64,000 bases of DNA from Cenococcum geophilum 1.58. Taxonomy: Eukaryota > Ascomycota > Dothideomycetes > Gloniales > Gloniaceae. A program made the translations under genes and the position numbers. Below the pieces are notes generated by a model that saw only the letters and a list, made by a program, of their open reading frames with translations, was not told the origin of the DNA and did not search any database. The DNA lies in NCBI GenBank assembly GCA_001692895.1, contig KV748260.1, positions 496,001-560,000 on the forward strand, in the 5' to 3' direction. The first letter of the stretch is position 1, and the number at the start of each line of letters is the position of its first letter. Of this stretch, positions 10,855-22,899 are shown one piece after another.

Positions 10855-11812
10855 ATTACAAAAGAACTTAATTATAAATAAGTTAGATAGGTAGAGATAC
10901 TTAGAGAATACTATTTTAAGATTTAGTATATTAATGGTACTAAAAATATAAGGGCTGACGCGCTAAATAGAAAAGCCAAATTATAGAATAATAAGAAGCT
11001 ATTGGGAGCTATATTGTAAAAAAATTAAGACGGATTAATTAGATATAATTACCTAAAAATTATAGTAATTTAAAAGTACAAATTACTAGAAAGTAATTAA
11101 ATAAAAAGGATTTTAAAGGTATAGCTTAAAGATCTAAAAGTAAATTAGTATAAGTAGAGAACAAACACGTATATCTTAAGGGGAATTATAGAAGAATTTA
11201 TTAAAAACTTTTATAAGGGAATAATATAATAATATAATAATATAATGGAGCTATAGGCTTAGTGTTAAAACTCTAAAAGGAGTATATTATTTAAGGGATT
11301 TAGGGCTTAATAAGAAAAGTTATAGAGGAATATTTAGATTGCTAAAAAAAAGCTAATAAGGTATAAACCGTACGGAAAGTTATAACCTATTAAAACATTA
11401 GAAAAACTATAGAAGGTTATATTATAAGACTTTATTATTAAGTTACTAAAGTTAAAAGACCCTATTACTAAATAGGATTATAATATAATCCTAGTAATAG
11501 TAGATAAGTTAACTAAATAGGGCTACTTATAGCATGCTTAGAAGAAATATTAGCAAAAGATATCGCTAGAATTTATATTAAAGAAGTATTTATAAGATAT
11601 AGGGCACTAATAAAGATTATATTAGACACGGATCTAAAATTTATAATAGTATTTTAGGAGGTATTCTTAGTAGAATAAGGGATTTATATAGCAACTTTTA
11701 CCGTATATTACCTATAGAGAAACAGTTAAATAGAAAGACTAAACTAGATATTAGAATAGTATTTAAGGTATTATATAAACTATATATAGAATAATTAGGT
11801 ATTATTATTACT
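10855..11812 (+). pseudogene. Gypsy (Ty3) polyprotein fragment: end of RNase H to integrase
   Basis: Aligns by eye with 61.43-62.40 kb of the plus-strand Gypsy, for example YYFKI*YI followed by ALNRKAKL, and KLLGAIL then GLIRYNYLKI. It continues to the integrase segment containing FIIKLLKLKD and ends abruptly near 11812. The left boundary abuts the LINE 3' tail, so the LINE probably inserted into this Gypsy copy and the remainder lies left of the window. Heavily mutated by RIP; same family as the two larger copies. Confidence 0.85.
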
Positions 11813-12550
11813 TCTAGAATCTTGTTATTGGAGAAGACGTAGCCGGATTTGGAGGTTCCTACCCCCCGTTTTAGGAGGCAGTTTCTCCTCACTTAAACCC
11901 ATATCTATCGCCGCTTTTGTAACGTGCTAGGCATGCTAAGGGCGGCAGGGTCTCCCTCACCAAACTTAGAAGCGCGCTGCAGCCCTATAACGTACCTCTT
12001 AAAGCCCTAAACGTCCCTTGGCGACTATTTAAGAAGCTATAAACCGCCGCCTACCTAATCCTATCTCTACCTTCGTCCTTATCCTCTATTAAAAGCACTA
12101 CCCTTATATAACGAAACCTCCCTTCTACACTACGCTCTTTTAACCCTTTTCCCGCAGTAGCTATGTATGCATTTTCCCCTGCTATTATGTTATTTACTTT
12201 TAATACTCGATTTCTAGGTTTCTACTTACGGTGTTTTTTTGCCCTATCCCGCTTTTAAAAACGCCTATCTCCCATAGAGCCTTTTTTAGCGTTCCTATTA
12301 ACAGTAGTCGCTCTTAAGCTAGCTTCTGCGCGTAGGTAACTGGTAGCTATTAAAGCATAAGACACCACACGTTTAACTACTATACCCTCTTAAAGTAAGA
12401 AATGGCAAAATATAGATTTAGCCTCTAGCTTAGACTTTAAACTAGGTAAGCCATCTTATTCTAAGCTAGCTTTAGAGTTAGATTTGAGCTCTAACTCTAG
12501 AGCTAGGGAAGACGCCAATTCTAAGGGGGAATATTTGTAGTAGAGGATTG
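11813..12550. other. Unassigned stretch between Gypsy fragment and recombinase relic
   Basis: No protein family recognised. The part at 11820-12120 is GC-richer and less mutated. Around 12420-12520 there is a run of serine/leucine/glutamate-type codons with repeated GCTCTAACTCTAGAG-like words, similar in style to 16.2 kb. If the recombinase downstream is a Starship captain, the 5' end of that element should lie here. Confidence 0.4.
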
Positions 12551-14920
12551 CGTATTATAAGGACTAAAAAAGAGCGAAGTTAAAACAAAAGCCTTAGTCT
12601 ACTTCTCTTATTAAGCCTAAGTTCTAAATATAAGAAAAGTTTGTTTGTATTTAAACTAAGATTCACCTTATAATACTAATAATTTATATTTAGGTTCTGC
12701 CTAAAAGTTAAGTTTAACCCAACTAAGGCCCTTTATTAGTGCGTGGCTAATACGTTTAAAATATACCTTAAATAGCGCGTGAAGAATTCTTAAATTAAGA
12801 AGGAAAGCGCGATTAAGGTGTATTAGAGATAAATACTATGCAAATTTATAGATATGGCAGGCTATAGTATAAATAATGGCGTAGAACTTAATATATAAGA
12901 TATAGGGCGATCTTTAATTTTTTAAAAAAAAACTTAGCTAATTTGTTATAGTGGATTCTAACCTACTTAACGCTAATATATAAGCTAGATATATTGGAGA
13001 AAGAAAAGGATATAATATATATACAGGACTTATATACAATTATTAATGCCTATTAAATAATAGACGCGAAGCCTTACTATAGTTATTTTTAAGTGTAAAT
13101 GGGAGCAATCCTCCTCCTCTCTAGTGCTACGGCAATAAGACCCTAAGCTTTTATTAAAAGTTTAAGCGTAAAAGGCTCTAATAAAGCGCTTTTATATAAA
13201 TATATTATAATCCTAAAAGTTTATAATATAAAAAACTTTAATTAAACTACAACTGTTGCCCTTATAAGTCTTATATATATTAAGAATTCTAAAGGTAAAG
13301 GTAGACAGTATATAGCGACGCCAATTAAAGATGGCGCGAATAGCGCTAATAGACCTATAGTAAGAGGTTTATTTTCCATCTTAAAAGCATCCTAGCTTTT
13401 TATATCCTATCCTATTTTATAAGCCTTGCCATTACGGATAATATATTTTAACGCTATTATACTTTACTAGAAGAGATTTTTAGACTTAAAATCCTAGTAA
13501 ATAAAGAGAGTCTTAAAGTGAAGTTTAAGAAGGAGATAGAGGAACGACCTATTTTTTAAGATATTAAGATAATAGCTAGTTATAGGGGAGTATTAGATAC
13601 CAAAGTATTCCCTTACTAGAAATGCCGCGATTACTATATATAGTTAGGCCGAGTAGCTAGGTTTAAATAATTGCTTAAATTTTACTAGCTACAACGAGCG
13701 TCTAGAAGGAAATTAAATAGTAAGTGTTTAATTTAATATAAGTATATCTATTAACTAAGCTTTCTAGGCGCCCTTACTCTAGAAGAGTGAAATTAGATAA
13801 TAGGTTATTACGGCAATACCTACTAACGGTTTTATTTACCTAATTTAATTAAGCGCGATTTCTAGTTAATCTACTTTAAAACTCTATTATAGGACGACCT
13901 TATCTAATATACCGTATGGATGGGGATTTTAAGGGATAAGCGGGCCTTTATAGGTCTAACTAATAAGCAAAAGCTTAAATTCTAGTTAGAACTTAATTAA
14001 CACCCTAATATTTTATAGCTTTGTGAAAAATAAGAGCGATATAAGCGAAAGATTAGGAGTTGGGGATATTACCCTATTGCTGCCGTAAAGGGAACGAAAT
14101 TATATAACCGTTATAATAAAGCTAGATATAAACTTTATAGTATTATAAACGTCCTACGCAAACGAAAAGAGGACTAGGTTATTCTCGATTTTTATAACGC
14201 TATTAACAATTACAATATTAAAAAATAGCTTAGTGGTAGCGTTGGGACGGATATTCCTACCCATTTAGTTATATAGTATGAATTCCGCGAACGTGCTGCT
14301 ATTGCTAAACTATTATCTTAGCCGCTAAATAAGCTCGAAGAAGGGCACGCTATAAAACTCCGTATAAAGTTTATCTATAATCTTATTAAGTATTATAATT
14401 AATAAGAGAGCTAGCAGAATAGGGTCTTAAGTAAGGCTATTAGATTTTAATTTAGGTCTAAAGTAGACCAGAGTATAATAGGCGTAAAAAGAGGTGCAAG
14501 TAATACTAGTACTAGTACCCGTTAATAGGTAAAGCGGTAGAAAGAATAGATTAGCTTAAACTTGCCTTTTTAAAAAAACCTAAATAAGATATAGAGCGCG
14601 GTCCCAATTAAGGAAGAGGGTATTAAGATAATATAGCTGCTGTATCCTATAACGTTTACTAATCTTATTTGCCTTATCTACATTAGCAATAACTAATTCT
14701 TAATACTAAGGCAGACCCGCCTATTTGCGAAGAAGGATATACTATAGAAGTATCTTAATAATTATATTATAGAAGGAGTGTTTAGGTAGGGGTTCTACTA
14801 TAAGCATCCTTATTATTTAGAGTAGATTAAAGGACTTAAGCATTTTAAAAATCACGTAGCCCTTATATATAGCGTATGGCATCTAATTAAGAGGCACTAC
14901 TAGGTAAGTCGCCTTACTTA
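12550..14920 (+). pseudogene. DUF3435 tyrosine recombinase (Starship 'captain' type), RIP-degraded
   Basis: DUF3435 proteins are fungal tyrosine recombinases, and members head Starship giant elements and catalyse their insertion. Visible landmarks: SSATAIRP near 13120-13145, holding the first catalytic Arg; SLSVKGSNKALLYKY; TVALISLIYIKNSKGKGR; LPLRIIYFNAI; a GRVARFK..L segment near 13650; YLPNLIKRDF and LLQDDLI-like text near 13840-13900; then RAFIGLTNKQKLKF, ERYKRKIRSWGYYPI and AVKGTKLYNRY near 13940-14120, highly typical of DUF3435. The C-terminal CxxC/His finger region ends in GLKHFKNHVALIY at 14830-14860. At least one frameshift lies near 13495. The N-terminal start is uncertain. Length is near the usual 750-800 codons. 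Confidence 0.82.
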
Positions 14921-15128
14921 TACAAGAATTTTATACTGACCCTCTGGTACTAATAGAAAGGTATATAACTAGTAAATTTAGAACTATGCGCTTAGTATAT
15001 ATGGAAACTTTTCTTAGTTATTACGCGCTTATCTTATTATTCTTTATCGCTTTTTATTTTATTAGTTTGTTATTATCTAATCCTATTCTAGTATTTAATA
15101 GAATAGATATAGTGACTAGGATTTTGTA
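14921..15128. other. Short AT-rich spacer
   Basis: Nothing recognised. Confidence 0.4.
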
Positions 15129-15270
15129 ATTTATCTAGGGGGGTAAAGGGTAATAGGCAAGGTAAAGGGTAAGGTAAAGGGTAGGGTAAAGGGTAAGGTA
15201 AAGGGTGAGGTGAAGGGTGAGGTAAAGGGTAAGGTGAAGGGTAGGGTAAAGGGTGAGGTAAGGGGTGGCT
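15129..15270. repeat. 12-bp minisatellite (GGGTAAGGTAAA type), about ten copies
   Basis: Units alternate GGGTAAGGTAAA, GGGTGAGGTGAA and GGGTAGGGTAAA. It resembles a telomere-like G-strand only loosely and lacks a constant TTAGGG period. Confidence 0.8.
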
Positions 15271-16175
15271 AATAGGGGATAGATAATATAGTTGCTATAA
15301 AATATCTAACGGACCGACTATAGACGAGATATATATTTGAATTTCTTAAATATACACTAAGTCAGCATAGGCGTATAGCGGCGAGTAGCGTAAGCGTTGT
15401 CTTAGGCATGGCTAATATTCTTAAATACTTTATAGAGCTTGGGGCTCGTACTCCTTTTATAGTAAGGGTATTGGCTTATATACACCGTTTAAGGAAGAAT
15501 TAAATTAATTAAGTAGTGTTACTGTAACTTAAAATAAATCCTTAGTCTGTTTACGCGTGGTATAAATATATATTGGGCGGAGTTTAAAAAGCCCTCTAAA
15601 ACAGTTTCGCTAATATTTAGTTTTTATATAAGTAATAAACTAAAAGGCAGTATTAGCTAATAGTTAGGATATAGAAGAAAATTTCGGTAGGGTCCTATTA
15701 TATAAGAAGGTTAAAGTTAGAGAATTTATGCGGAAGGGAACCTAAGCACTGCCTCTAATTGTGTCACCCCTCCTATATTTAAGGCGTAGTTTATTAAACT
15801 CTGCCTTAGGAGCGGCTATAGAGAGTAGCTTATACGCAGGATTATAAGATAACCAGTTAACAGTTTGCCAAGCCAAGCAGTGCTATATATATTCTATTAG
15901 TGCACGTCCTTTAAATCCTCTAACCCTTATTAATAGCCGCCGCCACTAATAGAAGCATTAATATATTTTTATTGGAATAACATAAATACCGGAACTTGTC
16001 GCCGTCCCAGTTAATGCTCCTATCGTACTTTTCTTACATTATTATCGCAATAGAGTATCTCCAAAATTAAGAGTATGGTAAGAGAGCATTTTGCGCTATA
16101 TCTTACGGCTAAATTTTATACTAATTAAATAATAGGTTAAACTTCTACAATAGAGTCTCCTAGAGACACCTTTGA
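15271..16175. other. Unassigned AT-rich stretch
   Basis: No family recognised on either strand. The part 15360-15520 reads with few stops on the plus strand but is too short to judge. It may hold the upstream exon or promoter of the long degenerate frame that follows. Confidence 0.35.
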
Positions 16176-16177
16176 GA

Positions 16178-19100
16178 GTACAAACTTATTATAACCAGAA
16201 AACTCCAACTCCGACTTTAACTCTGATTTTAACTCTAACTCTGGCTTTAGCTTTAGCTCTAGCTCTAGCTTTAAAAGGGGAACTATTTTACTAAAGGGTG
16301 CTCTAGGGGCTAGTATACACTAGTTAGAGAAGGGGGCGGGTGAGCTAAGGCGTAAAAAAAGGCGTAAGAAGAAGTACTATTGTAAGGCTAAAGAGTGCAA
16401 TACCTCTTTTATAACAATAGGGGCCCTCTTAATACATGCCTAGAAGAAAGCAAAATCAGAGGAGCTGCTCCATTTTACCTACTATAAACTGCTAAAGTAA
16501 AAATACTATAATATGTACTAGATACTTCTTATAACTATAAAAGTAGTTAATTAACACTATAAAAGCAAATACCTAAAACTATACGAAGCGTTAACGGGAA
16601 TTAAAGCTCGGCCGATAAATGCTTAGTTAGTAAAGACTTAGCTAGTAATACCTAGGCCTTCTTTAACCTCTACTCTACTAAAGCGTAGACTAAGCTTATT
16701 AACTGCCTTAAATAGTAGCGCCAACCCTGCTAGTGGCTGAGATAATAAAATCATTTTATAAGATACCCTTAAGTTATCCTTAATAATATTTAGCGACTCT
16801 TTCTATTAAATGGCCCCTTTTAATTATCCTTAAGGCAACTAGAGCTTAGAAAATCTTAATATAGATATATAAGCTATAAAATACCTAAAATATAACCTAA
16901 ACTGTAAGTCGGCCACTAATATACGGTACGCTATAGCTAATATAATAGCACTTTATAAATCCTTACCAATTTTAAACACCTAAACCCCAGTATACCCATA
17001 TTTAGCAGTTACGGATAAATCTACTTTTATAATAGAGAATCAACCTATTACCTATTTAGAACTTAACTAAGACGCTTAGCTTATCCTAGACCTAATTAGC
17101 AACTTAAATTATAGAAGCGCATCTATAACATATTATAAAGATAATAATACATTATATCCTTTACGTTTGCAATTTTATTATAGCGAAGTTTAATCCCTTT
17201 AAGCATATTTTATATACAATTCCGTGGTTTATAGGCAATAGAGATATAATAATTAACTTAGGAAATAGTAGGATAATATCGTATTCAAGGGTAGTAGGAG
17301 TTAATTTAATAGAATATTTTAGTTTAAGTGCCTCCGCGACAGAAGAACCGCACTAAAGGCTAACTAAAAAGTGTACATCTTTTATCCATATTTATTAGAA
17401 GGATAGCCCACCCCTTTTAATCTGGGCCTATGCGAATTAAATTATACAGAAGTATTTACACGGCTCTAACGCCGCTTTACTTCTTAATAAAGACTGCAAG
17501 AATATCCTCCCGCTTAACCACATTGGTATAACCAACTGTGTAACTCTTATCTATCTTAACATCCTATTTATACTATATATTACTTAGCAAAAGTATATAT
17601 AATCTACTAAGAGTATTACTAGTGTAAAGGCCTTTTTTTCTAGCTTACTATTAGATACATCGTCGGTCCCCTTATTTACTCCTTCTATATATACCATTTA
17701 TATATAATAGTAAGCGCCGAATATCTTTATAGTTTAAGGGTTTATAAAGGCTAGTCTTTAAATTTATAACTATATAGGAGAGCGCTTAGGGAATTATATA
17801 AGAAAGAGGTACCTTTTACTAGCCTTATAGGCCTAATAATCAACCAGTATATGCTCCTATAAGTAAGCATTTTGTTTATTTATACTATATCTACTCCTTA
17901 TTAAGTTAACTTAACGCGATAAAATTGTGCAAAGGAACGTAGCTAAAAATTCAGTGGATACGGTGTAATAAGTACGATAAAAGAGTAAAAATAAGTTAGT
18001 GCCTAACACAAAGCCGCCCGGCTATTCCATTTTTAAAAAGTGGGGGCAATGCAGTACCCCGCTATACTTCGCCCTATTACGTTATTAGTAGCTTATAGCA
18101 CATTAGAAGCAAAGGTACTACGCCTTTTTAAGTATATTAATTTAATTTTACTAACTTAAGGCGATAGTCCCTTACCATGTATTGCTATAACGCTATATAT
18201 CGCAGCCACGTTTTTTCTTATTAGGCTTTCCAAACTATATATTCACTCCATTTAAGTGCCTTAAAACGTTCCCTTTAACTTAAACTAACTATCTAATTGG
18301 CTAGCTGAATCTATTTCACCACTTTTAGAAGAGGTTTATTACGATAGAGGTAGTAAACAAAAATTACTCGCGCTTCGCCTTACTCTTTACCTTATTTTAT
18401 AATATAGGGGATGTTATATAGTAACTAAGCGCGACATATAAATCTAGCCTATAGTTAGAATATTAATAATAACTAAAGTGTTTAAGATATAGCATATATA
18501 TATTACCTAGTTCTATAATTAAAGTTACCGTTTCTTCTGTCTGCAGCTCCTAGGTATATTTGCCAACTTCTATTATATAAGATATTTTATTACCTAGAAA
18601 AGCTATACACTATATTAAAGAAACTTTAAGAGGCCATCTTCTATTTGTTTTAATCCCATTATTATAAGGTATAGTAAATGTCTAAGGCGTGTATTTGGTA
18701 ATATAGATTAACTTTTAAGTTTAAAAGAGTATTAAACAAATAACCTAACGGTGTATTAGCGGTCTATTAACTATAAAGAGAATTAAAAGGTTTATATTAT
18801 TAATAATAATATCCTCCCTAATTATGTCGCTTAGGGATTTATTTTTTATAGCTCCTTTTAGATAAAGGGCGCCTTCGGACTATAAAGTGCGTAAAGCTTT
18901 ATTTAAGTTGGCTAGGATAGAGAGAGTCTGTTTAAGTGTTTATACCTATATACTTTAGCTATCTATCCTCTAGTCGTTAACCCGCTAATACTAATCTAAA
19001 TAAAAGGAGTTATTTTAGTGGGGCGTGGTTAGGTTATATACAATATTGGAGAAACTTCTATACGTATAAGGAAATATAAGAGAATTATCTAGTATTAGAA

Positions 19101-19510
19101 GAGGCCGATAAGAGACACCTAAAGGCTAAAAAACTACTACGGGAGACATTCTGTGGCCCTTTTCTCTATTAAATATAAACGGGCTATATATTTGTCCTAA
19201 TAGCGGATAGAGAGCAAATAAAATGCGGAGGAGTAAAGGATAAGCTAAGGGCGAAAAGAGAAGCGATTTTAGATTAAACTTATAGTTAAAATTTTTAAGG
19301 AGAAGAAGGCGTACACGTACTACTAAAAATATTCTACTGCTATAAAATACACTAAATTAATATATACGCTAATAGCTAGTATAGGAAATGTTATTAAACC
19401 AAAAGTACAAACTATAAAGAAATTAAAGTGCTATTCGCATTAATTTGATAATATATTTATGATATAAATAAAGGATAGGATATATAATAACTAGTTTTAG
19501 GTTAACTAAG
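16178..19510 (+). pseudogene. Long degenerate ORF of unknown function with a C2H2-like finger
   Basis: One plus-strand frame (codons starting at positions 1 modulo 3) can be followed for about 1,100 codons. It contains many TAG/TAA but only one TGA that I found (16738), the pattern of a real gene after RIP. It opens with an Asn/Ser/Asp/Phe-rich segment (16201-16270), then a Lys/Arg cluster and a finger-like YYCKAKECNTSF..LLIHA near 16375-16440. Later parts include TPVYPYLAVTDKSTFIIENQ near 17010, NLGLCELNYTEVFTRL near 17425 and NWLAESISPLLEEVYYDRGS near 18295. I do not recognise the family. The finger and size would suit a DNA-binding mobile-element or regulatory protein, but that is a guess. 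Two or more adjacent genes in one frame cannot be excluded. Confidence 0.55.
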
Positions 19511-20620
19511 AATAGCGGAGCATAAAAGCCTAAATATTTTAAGCCGTAAGTTGCCTTTTTGCCTTTAAATTAGGCGCTATAGGTGCACGTATATTGCTTA
19601 AGTAGCGGTCTTAATACAGATTTAGAAATAGGCCCGTATAATGCAGTTAATATAGGTATTAAGTTCAGAGTCTAATTAAGTTAAAAGCATCGCGTTCTCG
19701 ATTACTTTACCAAGTTAATTCCGCCTAGGAAGATAGAAGTTAGTATTAGAGTCCTTAATAAAAAGGTATAACAACTATATACTGCAATAGAGCACACCTA
19801 AACTCGCCTAGTAATCGTCGTAAATCATTATATAGAATGCCTAGTTCTAACTACTCGTTCCCGCCTTGCTCTATCTAGAAAAGGGATTAAAAATATTTAA
19901 TAGTTATGGAATTATTTTTATAATGGTAAATAAAATAATATACTAATTATAACTAATTACATATAAAGAACCTGCTCTATTAATACTCTCTCGCTATAAT
20001 TCTATAATTAGTTTTAGCTATAGCACCTTAATTAAAGGAAAGTCATCCTTAAATCCACTAAGAGGCACTCTATTAACTTAACTAGTGGTAAGTATTCTAG
20101 TATGTACTCTTTAACGGTATATAGCTTTTTAAAGAGCAGAATAATTAGAACACTTAGTACGCATCTTTAAATTATAACTCCTTGCCTCCTTAATCACTAT
20201 TTGCTTAGCTATAGCCTACTTATAAATTTTAGTATATATAAAACTAAAAGGATAGGTACTTATCTTACCACGGCTTCCTCTAGGCTATTATATCCTTTCC
20301 TTTTATTCTAAAGCAAAAGTAGAAGACGTGCTATATTGCTTTTAAACACCAGTAAGCAAACCTTACGGCTTAATTTAAGCTGCTTTGGCTATAATAATAC
20401 CTTAAAGGAATCTTTATTGAATGTATAGACCTCCTAATATAACTGCACTAACGTATACCCCTAGTCTAATGTAAATTTAGAATATATATCCTCTAAAAAT
20501 ATGTAGTGTATAGCTAGTTTAGGGTAATACTGAGGATCTAGTTTAAGGTTATAAGTAGAGCATACCTAGGAGAAAAGGAGTAAGTTTAGGATTAGTGGAA
20601 TATAATGTTCCTAAATGGCC
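19511..20620. other. Unassigned AT-rich stretch
   Basis: RIP-type base composition on both strands; no family recognised. Confidence 0.4.
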
Positions 20621-20621
20621 T

Positions 20622-20850
20622 TAGGGGGTCTATAGGAGGTAGAGTGTAATAGATCCTCTTATTTAGATCGCTCGCTATAAAAAGGAGGTAAGGTGCTAGA
20701 GTATAGTGGATCCTCCTGGCTAGGTGGGTCGTAGGGAAAAGGAAGTAGGGTGCTAGAGTACGGCAGATACTTCTATTTAGCTAGATTGTGGTAGGGAAGA
20801 GCTGGGCTGCTAGAGCGTGTTAGACTCTGCTATTTAGTTAAAGGGGGCGT
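20622..20850. repeat. Degenerate ~57-65 bp tandem repeat, about four copies
   Basis: Units share GGTGCTAGAGTA..GGATCCTC and a downstream GTAGGGAAAAGGAAG-like word. The array is more GC-rich than its flanks. Confidence 0.65.
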
Positions 20851-22880
20851 AAGAGCAGAAATAGTACTATTGGGGTGTTCTAAGTCCCGGGTAATGCAAT
20901 GCTAGGATATTTAGAAAGAGTACTCTCTAAGTTAAGCGTAAAGTGGAGGAAAAAAGTAAAGTATAGTAGCTAAGAGATAAACGTCCGGGATCTATGGTCT
21001 CTATATATGTTTAAAGCAGCTAAGGAGCTAGAGTAAGCTAACACAATTAATCGGCGATATAACTTCTTTTATCCTAAGTTAGGGAGAGAAATAATTCCCG
21101 TGTAAGGGTACGAATTAACTATAAAGAGTTGCTCTAGACTTATGCGAGGCAAGTTTCATTTTCTTATATATAAGAAAGGTGAAAGTCTCTAATAGGATAA
21201 GCCTTTGAAAGTAGGAATGGTCCGATTATCTATAAGTGGAAATTATTCTAATTTGTTAAGTCTTCTTTGCTTATATATAAGAAAGTCGTTTGCTTATATA
21301 AAAGAAAGTTATAACTTAACAATAGGGTAGGCCACTGTAATTTGTTAAGGTCTCTTTGCTTATATATAAGCAAGTTTAATAAAGCCACTAACGCCTCTTA
21401 TATACAGATCTTCCAGCGGGATCCGTGTTCCGCCTTAGGGCTGATTTCTACTTTTGTATTATCTAATAGTTCTTAAGTCCTGGGCTCGCTGGCATGCTTA
21501 TAATACTAAACGGTCACTAGGCTGAAAATGCGGTTGCCTTTCTCTTCTTATAGATGTCGCCCTGCTGTCCTACTGCCCTATTATATTGTTGCCTTTATTA
21601 TAGAAGAAATCTCTTCTTTATCCTAGGAAACACTTAAAGCTATAAGATATAATATCCCAAGCGGTTATTCTTAATGTAGGTTAAGAAATACATTGCTGTT
21701 AACTGATAAAAACTCTATCACCCCTTTTATGTAAAGAAAATTCTCTATAAATAATCCTTTATTACTTAATATATAACGCTTTAGCTGCCGCTTATTACTA
21801 TATTACTGCTATCTATTATTATTCACATACTAATTTATTTCTCACCCTTACCGACTAATAATTTTAAGCGTTATCTTTATTTAACTCCATGTATTAAGGG
21901 TACCGTTCGTGACGGTAAAATAGCAATAGCTTGGTTCTAGCTATGCTTTGGGTAGTAACGGAGTATAGAGCTATTAGTGGTGATTAGTGTAAGCTAAGGA
22001 TAGCTCAACTCCTCTCTAAGAGGTGTTAAGCCTAACCTTGTAGCGCTAGATGGTATAGAAGGCGTTATTAACAGCCTAATATAGTGCTAATTGTGGGATG
22101 CCTTAGCTTGAGTATTTGGGCGACGGGGCCGTATATGATAGAATATCCTTTTTGCTTACTTATTTCCATTTTAATATAGCAGTTAGGAGTTAAAGGTAGA
22201 CGGCTGAGTTTATATACGATATTAAAAAAGGTTAAACTGTCGCTAGCCACTAGCGTCGCAGGATTATGAGGCCCTTTTGGGGCATATTTTAGCTTAAGCG
22301 TATTATACGCGGCATTTGTTTGCGCTGGTTATATTAATACCTATAAGGCCAAAAAACGTTTATTAGCGTCCCTACTGCGGCGCTAGTTGACGTAAATCTA
22401 ACACTGGAAATACCTATAGTATCCGCCAGCTATAGAACTGAAAGCGGATAATTAATTTATGTCCGTTATAAACCCGCCGGATAATATAATAGGGCTATAT
22501 TAAGGCCCGCCTATAGCAATAAACCGTTTCCTATTATAAACTAGATGGCTATATTTGGCGTACTAGGTGTTACTACTAACTTAGGCTTAGGACTTATATT
22601 TTAGGCAACGGAGACTTTAAGCCTCTTTTAATATGGCTGCGCCTCTATGCCTAGGTAATATTAAAACTTAAGAATGCCCACGTTCCTTAAACCCTTTAAT
22701 TCTTTATTAAGAATTCTCTTAATACTAGATAGATAATTGACGTAATTTAAGAATTTTGCAAGATCTCGGTATGGAAGTAACTTTTACTTCAATTTTATAT
22801 TATATAGTAATTAATACTCTCGAGCTACTACTAAACAACCCCCGTCTCTTATACATCATCCCAAGGAAAGCTAGACGTAT
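20851..22880. other. Unassigned stretch, less mutated in its right half
   Basis: At 21150-21380 the words TTTGCTTATATATAAG and AATTTGTTAAGTCT occur three or four times in direct order, a decayed short repeat. From about 21900 to 22560, TG and CA dinucleotides are commoner, so this part was hit less by RIP. A 60-codon minus frame at 22068-22250 has no recognisable features. Confidence 0.4.
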
Positions 22881-22899
22881 ACGCAACACAAGATAATAT

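Noticed and set aside
11698-11892. 64-codon minus frame
   Set aside because: Antisense across the end of the Gypsy integrase fragment and its junction; no protein features.
15129-15270. Interstitial telomere repeat
   Set aside because: Units vary (GGGTAAGGTAAA) and never settle on TTAGGG; called a plain minisatellite.
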